Positions 55,684 to 63,535 of a stretch of DNA of 64,000 nt are shown piece by piece. The notes below the pieces were generated by a model. It was not told the DNA's origin. It worked only from the letters and a program-made list of their open reading frames with translations, and did no database searches. Source of the DNA: Verrucomicrobiota bacterium (GTDB lineage: Bacteria; Verrucomicrobiota; Verrucomicrobiia; Methylacidiphilales; JBCCWR01); NCBI GenBank assembly GCA_039192515.1, contig JBCCXA010000002.1, positions 112,170 through 176,169 on the forward strand, given 5' to 3'. The translations under genes and the position numbers were made by a program. Every line of letters begins with the position of its first letter. Position 1 is the stretch's first letter.

Positions 55684-55959
55684 ATGAAATCAGCCTATGA
55701 ACTTGCTATGGAGAAGCTCGAAAAAGCGCAGCCAGCTGAAAAATTAACAGACGAACAAAAAGCTCAGATCACGGAAATTAACTCTCTTTACGAATCCAAA
55801 ATTGCCGAACGAGAGACATTTCTTGCCAGTCTTATTGCGCAAGCCGAGGCAAAGGGAGATTTTAATGAAGTTGCAGAAGTTCAAGAACAAAAGGTTCGTG
55901 ACATCGCTGCTCTAAAAGATGAGTGGGAGACCAAAAAGCAAAAAGTTTGGAAGAAATAG
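55684..55959 (+). CDS. Small charged coiled-coil protein, function unknown
   Basis: The ATG at 55684 starts a 91-residue helical protein rich in Glu, Lys, Ala and Gln (AYELAMEKLEKAQPAEKL, then AERETFLASLIAQAEAKGDF). An upstream in-frame extension would overlap the DUF389 gene and is unlikely. Heptad-like spacing suggests a coiled coil. No signal peptide or recognised domain. It lies 41 bases after the DUF389 gene and may be co-transcribed with it. Confidence 0.7.
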   Translation: MKSAYELAMEKLEKAQPAEKLTDEQKAQITEINSLYESKIAERETFLASLIAQAEAKGDFNEVAEVQEQKVRDIAALKDEWETKKQKVWKK

Positions 55960-56424
55960 TCACACAAGCTTGTACTCTCATTTTTAATCCAAATGATGTC
56001 ATAAAGGCTTAAAGATCTTGGCCCTTAGTGTATTTTCTAATGAATGGGCAACAGTGACTCATCCAACCTGTCGTTTTATAGCTTCACCGATGAAAGCTTC
56101 TAGGGATCTGAGTATTCCCTTAGTGTTTGGACCCACGTTGATATCAGGGGATCAATCCGCCAGACGAATCAATCAATAGTTGAATCTTCTGCATGCCTCG
56201 GTTGAATCAGGGTATGACAAAAATGGATGTTTAAGACTCATTCAAAAATGCTCTTTGAAGTCTGGACTCTCCTAGGGGTATCACCTTATTGAGCCCATAC
56301 CCCTACTCTATTTGGATGAGTACTCCGCCTTGATAGCTTCGCCTTTGCTAGCTTATCCAAGCTACGTTCAGACAATGCGATTGACGTATCTTCCTCAACT
56401 CTCTTTTTCTAGTGACTTAAACTT
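55960..56424 (+). other. Non-coding block containing both repeat modules
   Basis: About 465 bases between a plus-strand gene and the end of the minus-strand symporter gene. Nearly all of it is accounted for by module 2 (inverted, 56046-56253) and module 1 (56265-56464). No gene or clear terminator was seen; an ACAAGCTTGT palindrome shortly after the small gene (about 55965-55974) is followed only loosely by T-rich sequence. Confidence 0.7.
56046..56253 (-). repeat. Dispersed repeat, module 2, copy C
   Basis: The reverse complement of this segment aligns with 2534-2739. The strongest part is 56195-56253, where TCGGTTGAA, GGTATG-CAAAAATGGATG and ATTCAAAAAT are shared almost base for base. It directly abuts module 1 copy C. 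Confidence 0.75.
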
Positions 56425-56464
56425 TTACGGATCTTGTTCAACTTTTTTAGCATCATTCGCTTTT
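56265..56464 (+). repeat. Dispersed repeat, module 1, copy C (overlaps symporter 3' end)
   Basis: Aligns with 2275-2480 and with the ends of 8333-8440: CTAGGGGTATCACCTT start, CTTGATAGCT, AATGCGATTGA, and CTTGTTCAACTTTTTTAGCAT at the end. Its last 40 bases are inside the symporter reading frame and encode the final KKVEQDP residues and the stop on the minus strand. Confidence 0.7.
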
Positions 56465-58167
56465 AATTGATACCATAGATAGGTAGAAGCTGTGCACCAC
56501 AGTATGCTAAGGCAAAGAGTCTCGGCGACCATCTTAAGCATAATGGTCATAGGTATTAAGAAGGTTGAGATTTGCCACATTAAAGACACAACCATCGTTT
56601 GTAGATTATTGCGATGCTCTTCTCGATCACTTTGCTTCCAATCTTTATTCCAAAGTCCTTGCGGCTTAGTGGTGTTATAGAATTCTTTGCGAATTTTTTC
56701 TTCTGTTTGCGGCGTCATGAAAGTGCCTAATACACTGCCAAGTAAAGAGCAGGAGGCTACTATGAGAACTGTATGGATTTCGTGTAGATACTCATCCGAA
56801 ACGAAGATAAAGGTTAGAAGCGAGGCGGTAAAACCTGTAAGGATTCCCATCGTAAACCCTGCTCCGTTAAAGCGTTCCCAAAACCACCGCAGGGCAAAAG
56901 GGACAAGAAATGCGGGGAACAGGTTGGTCACAATAGCGACCCAGATGCCAACAATTGAATCAAAGTTTAGCGTGATGAATAGGCCGGTGACTACAATGAA
57001 AAATGACGCAATATATCCGACCCAGACCAGCTCTTTTTCTGTGCAAGACTGTTTGAGGGGTTGATAGAGATCTTTCACTACATAGGAAGCTCCGGCATTA
57101 ATGGTGCTATCAAATGTAGACATAGCGGCAGCTAGCATCGCAGCAATAATGATTCCACGCACACCAGAAGGGAAAAACTCGGATAAGAGAACTTCAGGTA
57201 AAATTACTTCTGGGTCTTTGGTGCCAACGCCTAGTGAAATTGCTAAGACTGCAAAGCCCAGCACCATTGGCCATCGGAAAGCAAACAGGATAGTCCATAA
57301 CATACCTATCTTTAGGCAGTCTGACTCATTCTTCGCTGAGTAGAAACGTTGGGCCATGTAAGCGGAGCCTCCACTGCCTCCTAGTCCTTCCAAAATTCCC
57401 TTACTGGCCCATACAAGCAAGCAAAGACCAAAAAAGCGATAGTCTAAAATACCATGAGAAGTATTTATTTTAAGCTCTTCTTGAAAGAGCGAAGGGAGAA
57501 CTCGATTAAAAGTTGCTCCAGGCCATTGTTCGAGGAGTTCGGGGGTCACCTCTGAAAAGCCTACGATTGCTACATACAGTGCGGCACCACCAATCAATAC
57601 GCTCTGAACAACATCAGTCCAAACCACACCATAGATGCCACTCAGCACGGTATAAAGGAAAGCGATGGCTAGCATGAGTAATTGGCATTGTAGGATAGTA
57701 AAAGGAAGAAAGACGGATAGGAATTTGCCAGCAGCTCCTAGGAAGAAAACGACCATACCTATGGTGATAACCAGGTAAGTGACTGCTGCACTCATGCGCG
57801 CTAACTTACCTTGCCAATCTTTACCAAACCGTAGTTGCATCCATTCAGCGGTGGTCATCACTTGGCTACGGCGGTGCCATTTACCCATGAAAGCCATAAA
57901 AATAGCGATAGGCAAAACCACTCCGCCTCGCATTTCTATAAAGAAGCCATGAAGGCCGAACCAGTAGAGCATAGTGACTAGGGTCATCGTTCCAGCTATG
58001 TCTAGGTTACTTGACATGCCCGAAGCGCCCAAAGCCCACCAAGGCAGCTTGCGATCGCCTAGAAAATAATGCTCTGAGCTCTGGCTTGCGCGTTTAGCTA
58101 AAAAAACTCCGAAGATGAGAAGGCTTACAAGGTATATGGCAATGATGGTGTAATCAACACGAGTCAT
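56425..58167 (-). CDS. Sodium:solute symporter (SSS family)
   Basis: An inner-membrane sodium-coupled transporter of 580 residues with about 13 TM helices. Family features are DYTIIAIYLVSLLIFGVFLA, YFLGDRKLPWWALGASGMSS (the SSS start signature), TYLVITIGMVVFFLGAAGKF, and the AAAMSTFDSTINAGASYVVK segment. The C-terminal tail after about residue 520 is polar, and its last 13 codons fall in a dispersed repeat. The solute (sugar, amino acid or vitamin) cannot be assigned. Confidence 0.88.
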   Translation of the reverse strand: MTRVDYTIIAIYLVSLLIFGVFLAKRASQSSEHYFLGDRKLPWWALGASGMSSNLDIAGTMTLVTMLYWFGLHGFFIEMRGGVVLPIAIFMAFMGKWHRRSQVMTTAEWMQLRFGKDWQGKLARMSAAVTYLVITIGMVVFFLGAAGKFLSVFLPFTILQCQLLMLAIAFLYTVLSGIYGVVWTDVVQSVLIGGAALYVAIVGFSEVTPELLEQWPGATFNRVLPSLFQEELKINTSHGILDYRFFGLCLLVWASKGILEGLGGSGGSAYMAQRFYSAKNESDCLKIGMLWTILFAFRWPMVLGFAVLAISLGVGTKDPEVILPEVLLSEFFPSGVRGIIIAAMLAAAMSTFDSTINAGASYVVKDLYQPLKQSCTEKELVWVGYIASFFIVVTGLFITLNFDSIVGIWVAIVTNLFPAFLVPFALRWFWERFNGAGFTMGILTGFTASLLTFIFVSDEYLHEIHTVLIVASCSLLGSVLGTFMTPQTEEKIRKEFYNTTKPQGLWNKDWKQSDREEHRNNLQTMVVSLMWQISTFLIPMTIMLKMVAETLCLSILWCTASTYLWYQLKANDAKKVEQDP

Positions 58168-58222
58168 TGCACGTCACTTAAATGGCTATCAACAGACTAG
58201 CACTCATAGATTGGAATAACAG

Positions 58223-58912
58223 CTAAACTGTTTCGACTTTAACTGTCTTGACTTTGAATTCTTGATAAGCCTCAAAGGTCCAGGGGTAAAGGGCTTCAGC
58301 AATTTCCCGCATGCCTCGGGCGACCTCTCTCACTTCCCATTGTGCATGATGATCTTCTCTTAGATGAAGGAAATGTAGGAGGTTATGCAGATCGCAGTTC
58401 ACATAGATTTCCGTGAAGATGCTGACGGGTAAAACGGTTCGGGCAAGCTCTCGAGCTACCCCTTGCTCTAACAAACTTCTATAGGTTTCATAGGCTTGTT
58501 TATTAAAGGTCTCTACTTGATTCGTGAGCTTATCGTGATCAAGTCCAGCAGTAGTGCTTCCCTGCTTATTTTTTTCGTCGGGTGAACGCCATTCAGTGGG
58601 AACGTAAAATTCATCCATAAGTTCTGAGTACCTGGCACTCCACTCATTGAGACGAAAGGTTCTGTGTCGAACAAACTGTCTCATAATAAAGATAGGCATT
58701 TTAATATTAAATGTGATGTTACACTGTTCGAAAGGGCTGGTGTGTCGGTTTCTGTAGAGATAGCGCAGGAGCTTCTTGTCCTGTTCTTCGCCTTTACTTG
58801 GGCTTTTATAAGAAATTCTAGCAGATTCTACTATACGGGTGTCCGAACCGAGGTGATCTATGTAGCGAACAAATCCTTTATCAAGTATGGGGATGGTGTA
58901 GCCTTTTTCCAT
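58223..58912 (-). CDS. thyX: FAD-dependent thymidylate synthase
   Basis: ThyX methylates dUMP to dTMP using methylene-tetrahydrofolate, FAD and NADPH. The 229-residue length is typical. The signature RHRTFRLNEWSARYSEL is present, preceded by YRNRHTSPFEQCNITFNIKM and followed by VLPVSIFTEIYVNCDLHNLL and HAQWEVREVARGM. The Ser seen in many ThyX motifs before the Asn is Arg-Leu here, a known kind of variation. Presence of ThyX suggests the organism lacks or supplements ThyA. Confidence 0.95.
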   Translation of the reverse strand: MEKGYTIPILDKGFVRYIDHLGSDTRIVESARISYKSPSKGEEQDKKLLRYLYRNRHTSPFEQCNITFNIKMPIFIMRQFVRHRTFRLNEWSARYSELMDEFYVPTEWRSPDEKNKQGSTTAGLDHDKLTNQVETFNKQAYETYRSLLEQGVARELARTVLPVSIFTEIYVNCDLHNLLHFLHLREDHHAQWEVREVARGMREIAEALYPWTFEAYQEFKVKTVKVETV

Positions 58913-58987
58913 GAAGGGTAAGGATTGTCTATGAACGAGAAGTTGTCGATCTAGAAGTTTTTTGAAACTTCTTGGAGCTGGTGCGTG

Positions 58988-59626
58988 TTATTGGTTTTCC
59001 TCGGCCTGATCTTTTTGGATCTTATCGAGTCCTTCTTGCATCTCGCCGGGAAGCTCCGAGATTTTTTCTTTAACTGCAGGGGCTTTTTCCTTCACACCAT
59101 CAGAAACTTTCTCTGTCACCTCTTTGCCATATTTTATGATTTGGTCAAAGGTAACTTTTTGGCCGCCCTTCTTATCCGGAAAACAAAGGCTAACAACAAA
59201 AATAGCCATACTAGCTATACACACTGCACCGAACCAGGAGATGAGTGAGCCTATATAGCCGGCACGAAACAAACTTAGATTAATGCCAAGTAAAGGTAGT
59301 AAGAAGACTGCAGTAGGACCAAGTATAAGAAGCATTTTCTGCTTGCCTGGATCTTCTATGTTTGGATAAGCATAAGTGAGAACCGATGCTATTGTGATGG
59401 CTACCCCAAAAAGGACAATGGCTCCGCTGAAAATACTGACTAGACCAGTGGCATTTCTAGCTCCGGTGAGTAAATGAAATTTAGCTAAGCAAATAGCCAG
59501 AATAGAAAATCCAACAAAAAGGCTAATGGAAAACTCTGCTGTACTGTGCGGGGTTTGCACCATATAGATCAATGTAATCCATAGATGATTAAAGAACTCC
59601 TCTTGCTGCGGCAATATCCTTGGCAT
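58988..59626 (-). CDS. Four-helix membrane protein, function unknown
   Basis: 212 residues with four hydrophobic segments (about 32-50, 62-85, 95-118 and 127-150) and a charged, helical C-terminal tail (VSDGVKEKAPAVKEKISELP) that resembles LEA-like Lys/Glu repeats. I do not recognise a family. The start at 59626 gives a hydrophilic N-terminus. It lies between thyX and the methyltransferase on the same strand with small gaps. Confidence 0.7.
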   Translation of the reverse strand: MPRILPQQEEFFNHLWITLIYMVQTPHSTAEFSISLFVGFSILAICLAKFHLLTGARNATGLVSIFSGAIVLFGVAITIASVLTYAYPNIEDPGKQKMLLILGPTAVFLLPLLGINLSLFRAGYIGSLISWFGAVCIASMAIFVVSLCFPDKKGGQKVTFDQIIKYGKEVTEKVSDGVKEKAPAVKEKISELPGEMQEGLDKIQKDQAEENQ

Positions 59627-59682
59627 GCGATAAATACTAGCTAACTGTTGAGCTTAAGCAAGTTTGCTTGAACCGTTGTTGA

Positions 59683-60657
59683 CTAGTCGCTTAGTTGGAC
59701 CCAAAAGGTGAGAGGCAGTTTGCCTTCAGAAAAGTCTTGGAGATTCGGAGTGGTGTATATTTTACATATTTGTTTGAGTTTTTCTGCCGCTTTTTCCACG
59801 TCCCTTCGAAGAACTTCTTTTTTGATCGAGAGGCAGTTTGTAGAAATAAGCATTTTGCCGAGGGGAGAGAGAAGTTGAAGACCTTGTTCAATTAGCTGTG
59901 GTAAATTCTTTTCCACATGGAATGGCCCTATTTTCTTGGCATGGCTGAAAGTTGGAGGATCTAAAATGATGACATCAAATTTTTTCCTCTGGCGCCGCAA
60001 ACGTGGTAGTATTTCACGAACATCATTAGTGAAAAAGCCATGAGCTTGTGGATTGATGTGGTTAAGTCGGAAATTTTCCCTGCCTCGGTCAAGATGCGAA
60101 CGCAGGGTATCTACATTCAATGTGTCACATCCCATAGAGGCTGCAACTACTGAAAAGGAGCAAGTATAAGCAAAAAGATTGAGGACTTTGCACTCAGACT
60201 TTGCTCTTTTAGTGTTAAGGAAATCAATCAGGTATTTTCTATTTAAACGCTGATCCATAAAGAATCCCACTGAGTATCCTATAGCAAAGGAGATCTGATA
60301 CGAGAGTCCCCATTCCTGGGCAGTTGTTTTATAGGGGCTTTCACTCTCTTGAAAAATACGAACAGGACTTTGACGTAAATTTGGTCTGTTAGTGACAAGG
60401 CGTGTATAGATGCTTTCAGCGACAAGTTGATGTGTGTCGAGCCATTCACGCAAATCCTTTAAAATCTCTCTGGGATCCATTTCTGGGAGATGTGAAATGA
60501 TGAAATGTTGATGGTAACGCTCGATCCAAAGTCCCGGGGAAGAGTAGATACGGTGAATATTTGTCTTTTCCAAAGCGAACTCCTCGAGAAGTGACTTTGG
60601 AATAAACATGGCATGGTTATTTGAAGCGCTACTTAGAAACTTATTGTAACGAATCAT
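59683..60657 (-). CDS. Class I SAM-dependent 23S rRNA methyltransferase (RlmI-like)
   Basis: A 324-residue Rossmann methyltransferase. SAM-binding motif VLNLFAYTCSFSVVAASMGC is followed by LNVDTLRSHLDRGRENF and the catalytic FDVIILDPPTFSHAKK motif, with a final SP-x-G-x-L-L-type strand (LLSPLGKMLISTNC). This is the RlmI/RlmK cytosine-methyltransferase pattern, but the N-terminal PUA domain is not apparent, so specificity is uncertain. ATG 60657 overlaps the upstream gene by 17 bases; a longer frame to 60885 is entirely inside that gene and is rejected. Confidence 0.82.
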   Translation of the reverse strand: MIRYNKFLSSASNNHAMFIPKSLLEEFALEKTNIHRIYSSPGLWIERYHQHFIISHLPEMDPREILKDLREWLDTHQLVAESIYTRLVTNRPNLRQSPVRIFQESESPYKTTAQEWGLSYQISFAIGYSVGFFMDQRLNRKYLIDFLNTKRAKSECKVLNLFAYTCSFSVVAASMGCDTLNVDTLRSHLDRGRENFRLNHINPQAHGFFTNDVREILPRLRRQRKKFDVIILDPPTFSHAKKIGPFHVEKNLPQLIEQGLQLLSPLGKMLISTNCLSIKKEVLRRDVEKAAEKLKQICKIYTTPNLQDFSEGKLPLTFWVQLSD

Positions 60658-61195
60658 CGTTAAAGCGCTTCTTGGGGCGGCGTTCTTGGAAAGATGTGCT
60701 TCTAGGTGTTCTTGGGACTGTCTTAAAGGCCGGCAGCTTTTTGTTGATAGGCTCTCCAACGCCAATGACTTCCCAACCGCGGAGAATGAAGATAGGTACG
60801 AGTCGGTCAGTATTCGGTTCGTATCCCTTGTAGTCAGCAAAGCGGCCCCACATTTTGTAGCGGATTCCGTGGTCTCCATGTTCATCGCTCAAGTAACGGT
60901 GAGGAACTTTATGGCGACCGGGTATTTCTTTGATCATGACCCAGCGAGCACTACTCCAGGACTCCTTCTCTTTTTTCATCCACCCCCATCCAGAGTATTT
61001 ATATTGGCAATGACGCTGCCCAATAAAAACGTCACCTTCCTTTACCCCCGAGCTTTGAGGGATAATAGTTAAAATGGAAGGGTTTACGGTGTAAACAACT
61101 TGGGTTTTTTCGGGGGTTGATTCCTGCTCCTGTTCTTGAGCGTAAGAAAGTGTTGCGCAAAGTGAGAGGGATAAAATAATGAGGAATTTTGTCAT
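60641..61195 (-). CDS. Small secreted protein, function unknown
   Basis: ATG 61195 begins a clear signal peptide (MTKFLIILSLSLCATLSYAQ) in a 184-residue protein; earlier in-frame starts lie inside the upstream gene. The mature part is rich in Trp, Tyr, Lys and Arg: a first segment (QVVYTVNPSILTIIPQSSGV), a WGWMKKEKESWSSARWVMI stretch, and a basic C-terminus (RRPKKRFND). I recognise no domain. It starts one base after the stop of the caspase-like gene, so the two are probably translated together. Confidence 0.7.
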   Translation of the reverse strand: MTKFLIILSLSLCATLSYAQEQEQESTPEKTQVVYTVNPSILTIIPQSSGVKEGDVFIGQRHCQYKYSGWGWMKKEKESWSSARWVMIKEIPGRHKVPHRYLSDEHGDHGIRYKMWGRFADYKGYEPNTDRLVPIFILRGWEVIGVGEPINKKLPAFKTVPRTPRSTSFQERRPKKRFNDDSLQ

Positions 61196-61196
61196 G

Positions 61197-61907
61197 TTAT
61201 TCTTCACCGAATGTCCAATAACCTTCTGGGGTTGAGATAAAAGGAATGCCTCCGTTGGAATAGTCGGTCTTACCAACTGCACCTTTCATAGGAGTTTTTG
61301 TATGTTTTTGCCATGCCAGAGTAAATGCTTCCCCTGAATGGCATCCCCAGCTTTTGGATATGGCGTCTTCGGCGAAGGCGCTACGCTTGATTTCCTTAAT
61401 ATGGCTTATATGGAGCAAGAGAGGTTCAGCAACTGCTCCATCTAGATTATTGCTGTAATCAAACATCCAAGTTCTCTTGTTAGAATGGCCAAAGTATTCG
61501 ACTCGAGCAATGGGCAATTCTTTCCGGTTCACGCCTTTATTGAGATAGTGGATCAGCTCTTTTCTACTATTGAACCAGTAAGGCTTCATTCCTTGGTCAG
61601 AAAGCTTTTTCTTCACGGCGGATATCAAGTCGGATTGATTTTCTAGGCCTCGCGTAATATAAGCGGGGCGAAAGACTAGCCAGGTTAATTGATCATTCGG
61701 TTGCATCTGTGCTCTGATTTGAGGAAGTCGAGCAATCGGTGCATCTATGAAGTTGCCCCAATATCTGTCGTGGGTATTTTCCTTTTTATACTTTTCAAAA
61801 TACCGGAGGGCGGGTCCGCCACTTACTATAATATGCTCGCGCGCAGCTAGCACTGAAACGCTAAACAGTAGATTACAAAGAATTAGTTTAAGAAATAGTT
61901 GATGCAT
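61197..61907 (-). CDS. Secreted protein with caspase-like His and Cys motifs
   Basis: ATG 61907 starts a 236-residue protein with a signal peptide (MHQLFLKLILCNLLFSVSVL, cleavage near LAA). Two motifs match the clan CD (caspase, gingipain) plan: a hydrophobic strand ending in a glycine-histidine (ARVEYFGHSN, His141) and, 48 residues on, a strand ending in cysteine-glycine (ISKSWGCHSGEAF, Cys189). In that fold the pair is the catalytic dyad. Overall similarity to any named family was not recognised, so this is a structural hypothesis. It is followed immediately by another small secreted protein. Confidence 0.6.
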   Translation of the reverse strand: MHQLFLKLILCNLLFSVSVLAAREHIIVSGGPALRYFEKYKKENTHDRYWGNFIDAPIARLPQIRAQMQPNDQLTWLVFRPAYITRGLENQSDLISAVKKKLSDQGMKPYWFNSRKELIHYLNKGVNRKELPIARVEYFGHSNKRTWMFDYSNNLDGAVAEPLLLHISHIKEIKRSAFAEDAISKSWGCHSGEAFTLAWQKHTKTPMKGAVGKTDYSNGGIPFISTPEGYWTFGEE

Positions 61908-61960
61908 CTTGAAGTAATATAAGTTCAAAAATAAATAATCACCAAATGTTTAATTCACTT

Positions 61961-63535
61961 TCAAGATGACTGTTTCATGAGAAAGTATTCCACACTATCC
62001 ACTAGCGCTAACCAACTGGCTTCGATGACATTATCACTTACACCCACCGTTCCCCATACATCTATGCTATCCTTGGACTCGATTAAGACCCTAGTTCTGG
62101 CGGCAGTCGCGGCAGATGAATTAATAATACGCACTTTGTAATCGTAAAGATGAATTTGTTCAATCTCCGGATACTTTACCTTTAAGGCTTTACGAAGCGC
62201 TTCATCTAAGGCGTTTACGGGGCCATCGCCATTGGCAACCGTGTGAATGAGCTTCCCATCTATGCGGATCTTGATAGTCCCTTCACAATTAGTGAAATGC
62301 AGTTCGTCATTTTTACGAAGTGAAACATGGTACTCAACCAATTCGAAAAACGGCGTGTAATTACCTAGTTGGCGTCGGACCAAGAGTTCAAAGGAAGCGT
62401 CCGCAGCTTCGAATTCATAGCCTTCCATTTCCAGTTTTTTGACCGCTTGAAGGATTTTTTTAGTCTCTTCGGATTTTTCCTCGACAGAGATACCTAACTG
62501 AGAAGCTTTCATCATGACGTTGGTTCTGCCGGAGAGTTCCCCTACTAAGATACGCTGTCTGTTACCGACTAGATCGGGATCGATGTGCTCATAGGAAATG
62601 CCTGTTTTGTTTACAGCATTCACGTGCATGCCGCCTTTATGAGCAAAAGCAGATAGGCCAACAAAAGGTGCGCGACTGTCGTGATTTTGATTCGCTAGCT
62701 CATCCACAAAATTGGAAACCTCCCTTAGCTGTTTGAGATGCCCACTAGGGAGGGAGGGGCGGTTCATTTTAAGCTCAAGGATAGGGATCGTTGTCGTCAG
62801 GTTACAGTTGCCCGTTCTCTCACCAAAACCATTCATCGTCCCCTGAACCTGAACGGCTCCAGCCTCTACGGCGGCAAGAGCATTTGCCACTCCTAATCCG
62901 CAGTCATTGTGCGTATGAATGCCTATCTTTTGATCCGAAAGAGTCATGGATACCGTTTGAACAATGTCATAAACCTCAGATGCTAAAGTCCCGCCATTCG
63001 TATCACACAAGACTAGACAATCGGCACCGGCTTCAGCAGCAGCTTTCAAGGTCATGATGGCATAATCGGCATCGTCCTTGAATCCATCAAAAAAATGTTC
63101 GGCATCATAGAAGACCTCACGTTCATTGTCTTTGAGATATCTTACCGTGTCAAAGATCATGTTTCGGTTTTCCTCAGCCGTGGTCCGAAGGACTTGTTCA
63201 ACATGAAGGAGCCAGCTTTTCCCAAAGAAAGTTACGGCTGGAGTCTCAGCCTCTAATAGAAGTTTGACCTGTGGATCTTCTGCTACCGAAGTGTTTGCGC
63301 GACGCGTTGAACCAAAGGCAGCGATCTTGCAGGCTCCCCAATCTCGTTTCTTGGCTTCTTCAAAAAAAGCGATGTCCTTCTCATTTGATCCAGGCCAGCC
63401 GCCCTCAATGTAATGGAATCCGAGTTCTGCAAGCTTTTCAGCGATGCGAAGTTTGTCATGAAGTGATAAATTGATTCCTTCGCCCTGCGTTCCATCGCGT
63501 AGGGTAGTGTCATAAATTTGGATAGGTGCATGCAT
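61961..63535 (-). CDS. cimA: Citramalate synthase
   Basis: The enzyme condenses pyruvate and acetyl-CoA to (R)-citramalate, the first step of threonine-independent isoleucine synthesis. The 524 residues show the HMGL-like TIM barrel (QIYDTTLRDGTQGEGINLSL, EGGWPGSNEKDI, CLVLCDTNGGTLASEV, KIGIHTHNDCGLGVANALAA) and a C-terminal LeuA allosteric domain (about 400-510). The GWPGSNEKD and lengths match the TIGR00977 citramalate/2-isopropylmalate group rather than LeuA (whose motif is EIGFP). A start at ATG 63535 is used. Feedback control by isoleucine through the C-terminal domain is expected. Confidence 0.9.
   Translation of the reverse strand: MHAPIQIYDTTLRDGTQGEGINLSLHDKLRIAEKLAELGFHYIEGGWPGSNEKDIAFFEEAKKRDWGACKIAAFGSTRRANTSVAEDPQVKLLLEAETPAVTFFGKSWLLHVEQVLRTTAEENRNMIFDTVRYLKDNEREVFYDAEHFFDGFKDDADYAIMTLKAAAEAGADCLVLCDTNGGTLASEVYDIVQTVSMTLSDQKIGIHTHNDCGLGVANALAAVEAGAVQVQGTMNGFGERTGNCNLTTTIPILELKMNRPSLPSGHLKQLREVSNFVDELANQNHDSRAPFVGLSAFAHKGGMHVNAVNKTGISYEHIDPDLVGNRQRILVGELSGRTNVMMKASQLGISVEEKSEETKKILQAVKKLEMEGYEFEAADASFELLVRRQLGNYTPFFELVEYHVSLRKNDELHFTNCEGTIKIRIDGKLIHTVANGDGPVNALDEALRKALKVKYPEIEQIHLYDYKVRIINSSAATAARTRVLIESKDSIDVWGTVGVSDNVIEASWLALVDSVEYFLMKQSS

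Noticed and set aside
60658..60885. N-terminal extension of the RlmI-like methyltransferase
   Set aside because: The extra 76 residues are an out-of-frame reading of the secreted-protein gene and look non-native.
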